A stretch of 64,000 bases of DNA, taken from Garcia nutans. Its lineage: Eukaryota; Streptophyta; Magnoliopsida; Malpighiales; Euphorbiaceae. The notes below the pieces were generated by a model that worked only from the letters and a program-made list of their open reading frames with translations, was not told the origin of the DNA and made no database searches. A program made the position numbers and the translations under genes. This document shows positions 45,824-56,394 of this stretch, in pieces. Positions within the stretch are counted from its first letter, which is position 1, and every line of letters starts with the position of its first letter. The stretch is taken from contig CANTUV010000012.1 in assembly GCA_947685225.1 (NCBI GenBank), positions 1,054,001 through 1,118,000 on the forward strand. Direction: 5' to 3'.

Positions 45824-46084
45824 TGTTAGAAATTTAATGAAAGAAAAGTTATATATTTTATTGAATAAGAAACAATGCTTGAATACAATACTAACATAAC
45901 TGAAAATAAGTATCATGGATGGTCCATGATTCTAATCACGATAAACATAAACAAACATGGATAACAAACTTCCTAAAATCCAACCACTAACTGAAGACTA
46001 AGTCTATAGACAAAAAAAAATAGCAACTAATAGATTATTCTTTGACAAAAAATTGATTCTCAGTATTTGAGACAAAATCTAACA
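45824..46084 (-). repeat. 3' LTR of Copia-4
   Basis: TG and CA termini; 261 bp; near-identical to 50092-50352. It follows the polypurine tract in the minus-strand sense. Confidence 0.93.
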
Positions 46085-49000
46085 CTCCCCTTGTCTTCTA
46101 TACTGCAAATCTTAGCTTGTAAAACTTCAAATTTGACTTTAGGCAGAGCTTTAGTGAAAGCATCAGCAACTTGATCCTCTATTTTGCAATAAACTAAGGA
46201 CACTTCTTCTTCTTTTTGAATTTCCATTAGAAAGTAGAACTTGATCTTAAAATGCTTTGTCTTCCCATGAAATACAGGATTAGAAGAGATTGAAATGGCT
46301 GCTTGATTATCAACAAAAATTTGTGTAGACTCTTGCTGCTCTAAATCAAGATCTTTGAGAATTTTTCTAAGCCACAAAGCATGGTTTGCTGCAACAGTTG
46401 CAGCAATGAATTCAGTCTCTGTAGTGCTTTGAGCCACAATTTCTTATTTTTTGCAACTCCAATTCATTACACTTGACCTGAAATTGAAACAAAAACCTGT
46501 AGTGCTTCTCATATCATCAATCGAACCTGCCCAGTCACTGTAAGAATACTCAATTAACTTGAAATTTTGACAATGGACATACTTAACTCCAAAATGAGTT
46601 GTTCCCTTGATGTATCTGACGATACGCTTTACAGCTTGTAAATGTTCCTCAATAGGATAGTGCATAAATCTGGAAAGGAGGCTAACTGCATGCATTATGT
46701 TTGGTCTGAAGGCAGTAAGATACATGAGGCATCCAAGTAAACTTCTGTTTTGATTTTCTTTCAATTTGGCTACACCATGTCTTTGCAAAACTTTACTCTA
46801 GGCTACATAGGAGTTTCAATGGATTTGCATCCTTCCATATGGAACTTCTTCAAGATTTCTTTTGCATATTTGCATTGACTGATGAGGGTCTCATTTTTCC
46901 TTTGCCTGACTTCAAGACCAAGAAAATAGGACATCAGTCCAAGGTCTGTCATCTCAAACTCTTTCAACATTTTAGCCTTGAAACCATCAATGAGCTCTTG
47001 ATTGCTTCCTGTAACAAGAAGATCATCTACATAAATAGAAATAATGGTTATGCTAAAGCAATCCTTCTTCACATACAAAGTCGGTTCACTAAGGCTTTTT
47101 ACAAAGCCTAAGCTTAGCAAGTGATCATCTATACGGTTGTACCAAGCTCTTGGCGCTTGCTTAAGACCATACAGAGCCTTCTTAAGTAAATTCACCTTAT
47201 CTTCATGTCCTTACACAGCAAAGCCTTCTGGTTGCTCAACAAAAATTTCCTCTTCCAAGAAACCATTCAAGAATGCAGATTTGACATCTAGCTGAAACAC
47301 CTTCCAACCTTTTTGAGTTGCAATAGCCAACAATAATCTAATAGTATCGAGCCTTGCAACGGGAGCAAAAGTCTCAGAGAAATCAACTCCAAAGACTTGT
47401 GCATAGCCTTTCACAACGAGTCTTGCCTTATGCATATTTATTGTTCCATCAGCGTTAAGTTTTGTCATGAAAATCCACTTCACACCAATAACTTTTCTGT
47501 TTTGAGGTCTTTCAACAAGCTTCCAGGTCTGATTTTTTTTCAAACATCTGGAGTTCTTCTTTCATAGCAGACTTCCATTTTTTCTCTCGCATTGCTTTAT
47601 CAACACTTCCGGGCTCTAACACTGCTACATTGCATTGTGCATAAATGTCAGATATCAGTCGAGTGCCTCTTACTGAATGATCATCAACATCATGCCCAGT
47701 AGGCTCTTGTATACTTGAAAATTGACCCTTATCACCTGCACTCCAATCCCATTGATCTTCCTCCATGAAAACAACATCTCTACTTATTATGAATTTCTCT
47801 ATTTATGGCTGAAATATTCTATAGGCTTTGAAGTATTGCTATAGCCTATAAAAATTCTAGGCTCAGATTTTTTGTCTAATTGTCTCTCTTAACCTGAGGA
47901 ATATAAGAGAAAAAAGGGCATCCAAACACTTTCAAATTAGAGAGAGGGTGTTTGCGACCATACCAAGCTTCATAAGGAGTTTATTTTTGAAGAGTTTAGT
48001 AGGCAACATGTTCAACAAAAAAAACAGATGTATTAGCAGCCTCTGCCCAAAACTTTTTAGGCAAACCTTTCTCATGTAGCAAACAACGAGTCATTTCCAT
48101 TATGGTTATATTCTTCCACTCACTTACTCCATTTTGTTGAGGAGTGTAAGGAGCAGTTAATTGATGTTGAATACCAGCCTCTTCACAGTATTTTTTAAAC
48201 CGATCTGAAGTGTACTCTTTGCCGTTATCAGACCTCAACACCATGATCTTGCATCCATTTTCATTTTCCACCAATTTTTTGAATCCCTAAAACACTCCAG
48301 CCACTTCAGACTTGAAACCAAGAAAATATATCCAGCACATTCTGGTTAAGTTGTCAATAAAAGCAATATAGTACTTACTTCCTTTGAGTGATGGTGTTCC
48401 AAATGGGCCTCCGAGATCAGTATGTACCAGCTGAAGTTTTTGCGAGGCTCTTCAAGCCTTTTTAGGAAAAGGCAATCTGTTTTGCTTGCCAAATTGACAA
48501 GTACTACAACTTGATAACTCTTCCTCAAGTGAAGTTAGGCCCTATGCCAACTCATTTTTCTGCATAAACAGCAAAGCTGAGTGATGAAAATGACCCAACC
48601 TCTTGTGCCAAAGGTTGGTGGTTGTGGCAGAAGCTTGATGGATTGAATGCTCCTCCATTAAATCAAGAGGAAAGCTTTTTCCTTTCATTTTGATTTTGAA
48701 CACCTCTAGCCCCTTTGCATCCTTGATAATGCAATATTTGTTCTCAAAACACACTTTAAAGCCCTTTTCAATTAACTAACCAACACTCAAGAGATTTTGG
48801 TTAATATCTGAAACGTACAACACATCAGTAATGACTTTAGTTCCAGAATTGCTTTCAGTTGCAGCTAAACCTTTACCTTTCACAGATATGTAATCTCTAT
48901 TTGCATCTCAAACTTTCGTGATTGTTGTCTTGTCAAGATCCTTGAAGAGTTCAATATTATTGGTCATATGATTCATGCAACTGCTGTCCACAAGCCATGA

Positions 49001-49874
49001 ATCAACCATATTACTATTAGCATAGCAAGATGCCACAAACAATTGCTCTTCTTCTTCTTGATGTACAGCTTTAGCCTCCACTTGTTGGTTGCTTTTACTT
49101 CTGCAAATTTTGTCAACATGGCCCATTTGGTTGCACTTGCTACATTTAGCATCAGGTCTACTCCAACATCTAAAATGAGGATGATTAGTTCTACCGCAAT
49201 GCTTACAAGGATGATAGTTACCTCCTTTATTGCTTGTTGCACCATTGTTACTTGTTTCAACTACAACACCAGCATCTGGATTACCTATGTGCTTCTTTCC
49301 CTTTTTCTTCTTGCCCTTCTCAAATTCTTGAATTTGCAACTTAGCCTGCATTATGCCTTCAATTGAGCCATCCTCTCTAATTTGCCTTCTTTGCTCTTGA
49401 GCTTGAAGTGCATTCAGCAACTTGGCCAAAGAAATTTCCGTGAGATCACAGACTTCCTCTAATGCAGAAATTTTGGCTTCAAACTTTTCTGGTAATGAGA
49501 CCAAAATCTTTTCAACAACTCTGCTGTTAGGCATACTTTCGCCAATAGGCCTGAGTTTGTTGACAATTTCCAGCAGCCTATCAACATACTCCTTCACATA
49601 TTCAGAGTCTTTCATCCTCTGCAGTTCAAACTCCCTTTTGAGATTCAAGACACGTATGCTTTTGGTCTGGGCATTGCCTTGAAATTCTGTCTTGAGGTAT
49701 TTTCAGATGGAAGGCTGTATCAAAATTCATGATCTTGGTAAAAATTGATCTAGACACTGCTAAATGCAAACATGTTTTGGCCTTAAACTTCTTTGTAGTT
49801 TTCTCCTTGTGTAACTTGATCTGCTGCAATGTTGGATTATCAGGAAGTGGATTGATTTGAAAATCCTCAGTCAC
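46060..49874 (-). pseudogene. Copia-4 gag-pol remnant, many stops and frameshifts
   Basis: Gag begins near 49874 region (the MTEDFQINPLPDN block), continuing from about 49648 with EFELQRMKDSEYVKEYVDRLLEIVNKLR. The knuckles are HPCKHCGRTNHPHFRC and CSKCNQMGHVDKIC. Protease-like SWLVDSSCMNHMTN follows (the Gly of the active-site triad appears as Ser). Then LWHKRLGHFH (48615), integrase SDNGKEYTSDRF and TPQQNGVSEWKN (48010-48240), RT WIFMTKLNADGTINMHKARLV and FQLDVKSAFLNG (47220-47480), YVDDLLVTG (47030) and RNase H STTETEFIAAT and DNQAAISISSNPVFHGKTKH (46270-46430). The integrase second catalytic region reads SEWKN in place of SERKN. It is defective. Confidence 0.88.
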
Positions 49875-50091
49875 AACTTCCTAAAGATCCCATGCTTACA
49901 AATAAGCGGTCATTTTGACTGCCCATGTTTGATAATTTTCTCCGGTGAATACCAGAGAAGCAATAGGAGAAAAATCTTTTGAAGCTATTAAGTTGGTATG
50001 GTTAATCTGAAACTTGAAGAGTTAGTGTTTGCAAATAACACTAAAACAAATAAAAACACAGGTCCTTTAAGATAAAGGCTCTAATACCAAA

Positions 50092-50352
50092 TGTTAGAAA
50101 TTTAATGAAAGAAAAGTTACATATTTTATTGAATAAGAAAGAATGCTTAAATACAATACTAACATAACTGAAAATAAGTATCATGGATGGTCCATGATTC
50201 TAATCACGATAAACACAAACAAACGGGGATAACAAACTTCCTAAAATCCAACCACTAACTGAATACTAAGTCTATAGACAAAAAAAATAGCAACTAACAT
50301 ATTATACTTTGACTAAAAAATTGATTTGCAGTATTTGAGACAAAATCTAACA
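50092..50352 (-). repeat. 5' LTR of Copia-4
   Basis: TG and CA termini; adjoins the primer-binding site at its left (minus-strand downstream) side. Confidence 0.93.
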
Positions 50353-50385
50353 TCTACTAACAGCGAAGTCAAGCCTAAGTCATTG

Positions 50386-50684
50386 TATATTTAACTTAAA
50401 CAGGATTCAATTTTTATTCTATTTCGATTCAAGCTTTGATCCATAATTTTCTATCGGATTTGGGTCCAAAAACATTGCTGTCTATAAAAACATAAACTAT
50501 GGGGAAGGGAAAGAATTATTTAACAAATAATGCTAAGGATAATTAATATTGGTATTGTATAACAATAAAGAAAAGTCAGCAAAACTTTGGGACACAAAAT
50601 CTTCAGGTCTACGCCTAAAACTTCCATAAGAACGCGTTTTTATATTGGTAAATTTGATAATGATTGTCCAAGTCTATCAATTTG
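50386..50684. other. Intergenic; ARO 5' module fragment
   Basis: No gene is seen. At about 50500-50580 the sequence GAATTATTTAACAAATAATG and AAGAAAAGTCAGCAAAA matches the region before copy H (53690-53770), so it belongs to the duplicated ARO unit upstream of copy I. Confidence 0.45.
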
Positions 50685-50985
50685 TAATATCCTCTCCGTC
50701 TCAAATTGATATTTTTACTTTTCATTTTCATTTATCCTAAATTATAATTCATTTACCATTTAAATGAGATATAATATCCTTATTTAATGTTAAATCTCTA
50801 CAATACTCTAATTTAATATTACTTGTTAAATATATCTCATATAAAAGTAAGATTATAATAGAAAAGTTACATGAAAACTTAAAAAATTATATGAAAGTTT
50901 ACATTTTTAAAAAAAAGAACTAATTTTTTTTTAATACTTGTGAAATGGAAAGTGTGTATATTAATTTGAAACAGAGCAAGTATTA
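50685..50985. mobile_element. Stowaway-like MITE upstream of ARO copy I
   Basis: The left end TATCCTCTCCGTCTCAAATT and the complement of the right end, TAATACTTGCTCTGTTTCAA, share the CTC-CCGT/CTGT-TC-AAATT-ATAT pattern of Stowaway terminal inverted repeats. Length is about 300 bp, with no coding sequence. The likely TA duplication is ambiguous within AT-rich flanks. Confidence 0.62.
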
Positions 50986-51343
50986 TGGATTTTTTCTGAC
51001 AATTATGTGAAAACAAACTTTGTTTTTTTAAGGAATTGCCAGGGAACTTAAGTATCATCTGCAGACAAACCTATGCAGGTTTTGTAATTGTAAGCTATTA
51101 TAATTACTATAAATAATAAATAAATATAGCTGAACCACTTAAAATAAAATATTTTTAATTAGAGCTGCGCATCCAACTCCAAGTTCAAATCAAATCCTTA
51201 TCTTTTTTGGAAGTTCATATCATAATTCATTAAGAATATTTCCAACTGTGAAATATTGTAAGGTGGAAATTCTGCGTAGATCTCTTCTAGGAGCAATTCA
51301 TTAATTCTCTGGTTTGATCTGATACACTATCTTATCTCTCATT

Positions 51344-53235
51344 ATGAATCAAAGTTTGGCAAAAACAATAAAACTAGCAGACCAAGTGATAAGTTCTGCA
51401 GTGTCGGTTCCTGTCTTCAAAGAAGAGTGCAATGGAATCAAGTTCCATACTCAAGAGATTGCAAAGCTCCTTCGCCAAACGCTGACTTCCAAAGAAAGCT
51501 CTATTTCTTACAAAAGGCCGATAAACCGGATCATCGGTGAGACTGAACAAGTCCTCAACAAGGCCCTTTCTCTTGTTCTCAGATGTGGTGGTGATGGCCT
51601 CAGGAAGCGTGCGTTATTCATAATCCCTGCTGCCAAATTCAAAAAAATTTCTCGCCGACTACAAAATTCTATTTCTCATCTCATACTACTGTTACATATG
51701 TTTATTGTACCCAATTATGAGATGCTTCAAATGGGTTCTATAGATTTTATTCTGTCTACTCAAAGATTATATCTTTATTTTATTGAGAACCAGGATCATG
51801 GTCTTGATCTTTGTCATGTAGTATTTGTGGAATTTGTGCATGAACTAGCGAGCTCTCTCCTTTCCCACGATAGTGATCTTCGTTGGATAATATGGTTCCT
51901 TATTGCCAAGTTTTATGACAATTCCAACAAGACCATGGATTTTTTTGGGCACTTTTACTTCTTTTTCCTTCTGAAGAAAGTAATTAGTTGAAGAAGTTGA
52001 TTATAAATGAAGGAGGGGTTGTCCCTCTGTTAAAACTGCTGCAAGAAGGCCGCAGCATTAAAGATCAAGAGATTGCTGTAAAAGTAATTGGAACTCTGGC
52101 ACATGATTCGGGAAGTGTTGAGCACATTATTGTTGCTGGTGTATTGTTGGTGTTTGTAAAAATCTTCAAAGAAGGTTGCATGAAGGTTCAAGCTGAGATG
52201 GCCTGGGCTATGTCACAATTTATAGCAAATTACTCCAAATGCCAGGATATGTTTTCCAAAAGCAATGTAATCCGCCTACTTGTTGACCACCTCTCATTTG
52301 AGATGGTTGATGATGATGTTCAGAATGCCACTGTTATCAACAAAGCCACATCGGTGCTTGCAATTTTGATGGCAAGGAATCACTTGAATACAAGCAAGGC
52401 GATTGAGGAATATGATGATAAAAAGCAGAGTCGAAGTCGAACTGATCATGAGCAAAATTGGGAATTTGAAAAGCCAGAGACCAAGAACAGAATGAAAGTA
52501 ATGGCAGCTAGAGCTCTTTGACACCTCGCCAAGGGAAACCCCTCTGTATGTTACAGCATCAGCAAATCAAAAGCACTGATGTGCTTCGTGATTCTCTTGG
52601 ATAAAGGAATTAATAGAGATGCTAAATACAATTCAGCCATGGCATTGATGGAGATCACAGCAGTAGCAGAAGAAGATGCTGATTTAAGAAGATCTGCGTT
52701 CAAGCCTAGTTCACCTACTTGTAAAGCTCTTCTTGAAAAACTTGTGAATGTTATTGAGAGCGAAACAGACTTAGACCTTCTCAGTCCATGTATAAAGATT
52801 ATTGGGAATTTGGTGAAGATATTTTGAGGTACACAGGAAAGGATAATTTCATCATTGTTGGTTAGACTTGATGAATCACTTGAGGTTCAGAAGGCAGATT
52901 TGACGACTCTCACCAAGTTTTCTTTCCCAGATAACTATCTTCGTGTTGATCACTCCAAGTCAATTATAAGTGCTGGTGGGGCAAGGCACTTAGTTCAGCT
53001 CGCGTCTTCTGGTGAACCAATCATTCTACTCTTGTCATTGCATATCCTTTGTTACATTGCAATTCATGTACCAGATGAGAATGACCATGTGGAGGCCAAG
53101 GTGCTAGATGTTCTAAAATGGGCATCTAAGCAATCGTTCTTGACTCGAGATGATACATTGGTGTCATTACTACCCAAGGCCACAAGTAAACTAGCTAGAG
53201 CAATGCGACTCCAAAGGTTACGGGAAACATATTAA
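51344..53235 (+). pseudogene. ARO copy I: nearly intact ARO-like gene, one frameshift and two stops
   Basis: It starts MNQSLAKTIKLADQVISSA and keeps canonical ARO features absent from the divergent copies: PINRIIGETEQVLNKALSLVLRC and FIIPAAKFKKISRRLQNSISHL. The first frame runs to 51989, where a one- or two-base change shifts into KKLIINEGGVVPLLKLLQEG. Arm blocks follow: VKVIGTLAHDSGSVEHI, MAWAMSQFIANYSKCQDMF, INKATSVLAILMARNHLNTSKAIEEYDD. A TGA at 52519-52521 replaces the Trp of ALWHLAKGNP, and a TGA at 52825-52827 stands at an Arg codon after KIF. The frame is otherwise open to 53235 (HVPDENDHVEAKVLDVLKWASKQSFLTRDD). The central region 51700-51960 is diverged. It may have died recently; sequencing error is an alternative explanation for a single lesion but not for all three. 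Confidence 0.85.
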
Positions 53236-53299
53236 TGAAACTGTTTTTGTTGGGTAAGATAAAGTTTTTAATTTCTTTTCTTTCATCAATCCAGAGTGT

Positions 53300-53475
53300 G
53301 AAACTCCAAAGTTGGTGCTGTTGAAGCCACATGCTATCCAAAATAAGTCCACCAAACTCTGATCAGCTTGAAAGTCCTTGAGCCACCGCATCAATCACCA
53401 CCATTGAATCAGATTCAAAAAATACTTGAGGTGATTGTAGTTGTGAGGGCCATGTAAGAATAAAAGAAAAGTAGT
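53300..53475 (-). pseudogene. RNase H-like fragment, probably LINE-derived
   Basis: On the minus strand this reads LQSPQVFFESDSMVVIDAVAQGLSS, a stop, then SEFGGLILDSMW, matching the RNase H domain found at the end of plant LINE polyproteins or related proteins (ESDS and the following helix). It is isolated and in a different orientation from the LINE at 53964. Confidence 0.55.
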
Positions 53476-53759
53476 ATCAGTTGTCATCTTCTAACATTGG
53501 GATTTGTATATTTAATATTTATTATGATCAGAAATTTTATTTCAAATAATTTTAATATGATTTATAATTCCACCTATGATTCAGTGTCTATTAAAGCTTT
53601 AATCTTTTGCTTTTATCGATTTAAAAATTGGATCGGATATGAAAACATTGGTGTCAAGCGTAAACTGGGGCAAGAATAAAAGAAGAAATAATTAACGGGA
53701 AAGAATTATTTAACAAATAATGTTGATATATATATATATATATATTTATAAGAAAAGTC

Positions 53760-53898
53760 AGCAAAAACATTTCAGAATCAAAGTCTTCCAAGTCTCTGTT
53801 TAAGTCTTCATTGCAATATTGTACTCCACTCCTCTCCTGCAATTCTCTTCTCCTTAAAGCTTTGGTTCTTGATCTGATATCCAATCTGTTTCTCGTCC
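53760..53898 (+). promoter_or_regulatory. Conserved 5' module of ARO copy H
   Basis: Similar to the complement of the B leader: AAGTCTTCATTGCAATATTGTAC, CTCCTGCAATTCTC and TTCTTGATCTGATATCCAATCTG before the start codon. Confidence 0.55.
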
Positions 53899-54078
53899 AT
53901 GGCTAACTTTATGAAGCATATATTGTCAAAACCAATACAATTAGCAGATAAATTGATAAAATCCGATCACCACTCCTTAGCTCATGGAGAATATGGATCT
54001 AAGACAAGGCAACTGAATATTTCAAGCAATGCCAAGGAAAAGCTGGTATCAAACTCTGTCTTAGCCACCTAGAGAACT

Positions 54079-55980
54079 ATGTTTCCCAAACCAAATCACC
54101 CCTTACCCAGTATACCTGATCTGCATGTCAACCCAAACCTTAAATCATTGCCCTTCCGTAGCGACATTCTTGATGGCACTACTAAGCACAATGACACCAG
54201 ATTGGGCTTGGAATGGAGAAAGAATTTCATCTCATTGATTATTGACTACCTCCCAATGGAGATCACATCAACAGACCTATATCTAATTTTCACTCAGTAT
54301 GGCAAAGTGTACGACGCCTTTGTGCCCAGAAAACTCAGAAAGAATTCTAATGTGAGATATGGTTTCGTCAGATTCAAGACACACAGAGAAGCTGAACGGG
54401 CTATTTTAGGGACTAATGGTTCCTTCTACAAACATAACAGAATTTGGGTCAAGTACGCAGACAAGCATCAGACTTACTAGAAAGACAGCCACCCCCACTA
54501 AAGCTGCTAAGAACAACTACGCTGTCAACGCTAAGAAAGATTCTCACATATCATACTCTGACGTAGTTAAGTATGGTAGGCCAAATTTAGATAATATGAT
54601 GTTGAAGAGCAATGAAACCCCTGCATTTTCTTTCTCCACTAATGAATGTGACAATAGTTGGCTCAAGGCTGCTCTAGTTGGCGAAGTCATATCGGTTGAG
54701 AATCTCCTTTATTTACAGGACTTTTTCGACAAGCATGGCAGCATGATATGCTAAATTGTAGCATTGGGAGGAAAGACAGTTTTGTTTATTTTTGAAAATG
54801 GTCATGACATGGAAGAGTTTCTAATTCATGATCAGCCATGGTTCCTCGAAAGATTCAGTTATGTTAGAAGGTGGGATAAGAAGGTGGTAGCATTCGAAAG
54901 ATTTGCATGGCTTCGAATGGATAAGGTGCCTCTCCATGCTTGGGATATGAAGTTCTTCTCTTCAATTGCTAATAGATGGGGTTTCTTATAGCAGTGGATA
55001 AGGATACTAGCAATCTAGATTGCGTAAGACTACTAACAGTGGCGGAACCAGGCAGTTGTGGAATGAGGGCAAAATTTTTACCTCTCGTCGTCGCCGGTGA
55101 TGGCTGTCTCCGTTGTCGTTGTCGTCGTCGTCGATGACCTCCAGTTGTCCATCTTCCAGCCAATCCCCTTTCCTCTCCTTCGCTCCCTCTCTCTTTTTTC
55201 TCTCTTCTTCAACCTCACACTCTTCTTCCCTGCCTCTGCAACTAGAGCCAGAGGGCTCATTCCCGCTGGCCATCACCGGCGGCCAGAAGCACCCTTCTGT
55301 ATGTATTTTCTGGCCACCAGTGAGGGAGGGTCGTTTGCCCTCCCATGACCCCCCAGGTTCTTCCCTGACTACTGATAAGTACTGAAAAAAGCAATACTAC
55401 AGAAATCGTACTAGTTCTAATCGATGAGGAATTATTTCACATCAAGATATCAGAAGAGCAAAGATCGGTGACAAACATTTTAACTGAATCGAGTTTCCCT
55501 AAAACATTCACTGTCCGTTCTCCGGCCAAAGCTCAGTGCGACACAACGGGAGTCAAACAAAATCATCCAATTGTTAAGGAACATGAATTTAAAATAAATA
55601 AATATCAACTTACCTCACAAGATATCCTTCAACCCATACCTTCTAACCATGTGTCTCTTATATCAAGAAATTCCCACCATTCTATTTCCTCGAAGCCATC
55701 TTATGCTCAGATAGCCAGTGGTGTGCCACTGACAAAAGTAGTCACCCTCTCTGCATCTGCACTCAACGCCAACTCATCAACCCATATACCACAAAGACTT
55801 ATAGAGATTAACCCAGAAGTCAACATATCGAGCCTCAACGCACACAACTCATCAGATAAACCAGCCCAAACACAACCCGAAGCCCAATCCCTAACAGATA
55901 GATCCACTCCGCAGCCCATAAGGAAGGAAACAAGGATGACTTCTCTGAAGTAGAATACAACTCGATTGACTATGATATGG
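54079..55980 (+). pseudogene. LINE ORF1 with RRM domain
   Basis: The first frame (54079-54480) contains an RRM: FISLIIDYLPMEITSTDLYLIFTQYG and VRYGFVRFKTHREAERAI, matching RNP2- and RNP1-like positions. A frameshift near 54470 leads to the NSWLKAALVGEVIS block, then a stop at 54754. The DUF4283-like region TVLFIFENGHDMEEFLIHDQPWFLERFSYVRRWDKKV (54770-54880) and FAWLRMDKVPLHAWDMKFFSSIANRWG follow. After the nested element, LIDEELFHIKISEE (55420) begins the low-complexity Ser/Pro-rich C-terminal part, with a stop near 55950. RRM-bearing ORF1 proteins are known from the BNR-type branch of plant L1 elements; here the protein binds LINE RNA by inference. Confidence 0.8.
55035..55366. mobile_element. 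hAT-like non-autonomous element nested in LINE ORF1
   Basis: Flanked by GACTACT at 55028-55034 and 55367-55373 (an eighth base differs, A versus G). Ends are CAGTGGCGGAACCAGG on the left and the complement AGGGAAGAACCTGG on the right. The interior is unusually GC-rich for this window, with a strand-biased CT-rich tract. It shares end sequence with the element at 14679-15373. Confidence 0.65.
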
Positions 55981-56394
55981 TTATTGCCAAATTTAAACAT
56001 GGCAGGAGGAGAAAACTCAAAACCAAAGTCAAATATGGGATGAAAGAAGACCAATCTTGTTCTAAAAGAAGGTAGAAAAGGAATGGAATCATAATAGGTC
56101 TCTGTATTTCAAACTCCACCTCTATCTCCAATACTAAAATTGTGAAGAAGAATAATCACAGTAAGATGAAGGATCTACCTAATTCAATTGAGCTAGAGAA
56201 TGAGATATCATCTAGGGATACGAGGGTAGCTGAATTCGAACAGCAACATAAATTGCAACATGAGGTCGAAAGCTCCTAAAAAATTGGAACTACATTGGGC
56301 TTATTCTTGGACACTGACAAAGAGAAAATCTGTGAGAGGCTGATCGACATTGTCAGTAAGGAGGAAATCTCAACGGGTGGAAGAAACTTACAAA

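Larger units (their letters stand above)
45824..50352 (-). mobile_element. Copia-4: full-length Copia retrotransposon in the FNR fragment
   Basis: The two 261 bp LTRs (45824-46084 and 50092-50352) begin TGTTAGAAATTTAATG and end AAATCTAACA. They differ at roughly a dozen positions plus two single-base indels. The 5 bp duplication TCTAC is at 45819-45823 and 50353-50357. Minus-strand orientation follows from the primer-binding site (50078-50090, complement of TGGTATTAGAGCC, one mismatch to initiator tRNA-Met) and the purine-rich tract next to 46085. Confidence 0.95.
45485..50385 (-). pseudogene. Ferredoxin-NADP+ reductase (FNR) gene fragment, split by Copia-4
   Basis: Read on the minus strand. 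The part right of Copia-4 (50353-50382) gives RLDFAVS with one base missing. The part left of it (45647-45823) gives REQTNEKGEKMYIQTRKAQYAEELWELQKKDNIYVYMCGLKGIEK. An 87 bp intron with GT and AG ends (45560-45646) follows. The last exon gives IDWLEYKR, a TAA where the family has Gln, LKKAEQ, a 4 base insertion and QWNVEVY-stop at 45485. These are the NADP-binding C-terminal residues of plastid FNR, which transfers electrons from ferredoxin to NADP+ in photosynthesis. Only the C-terminal part is present, and the retained intron shows it was copied from genomic DNA rather than mRNA. The stretch 45235-45484 may be its 3' untranslated region. Confidence 0.85.

Noticed and set aside
55007..55385. 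Several overlapping open frames on both strands
   Set aside because: They lie in the GC-rich interior of the hAT-like element nested in the LINE; composition, not coding, keeps the frames open.
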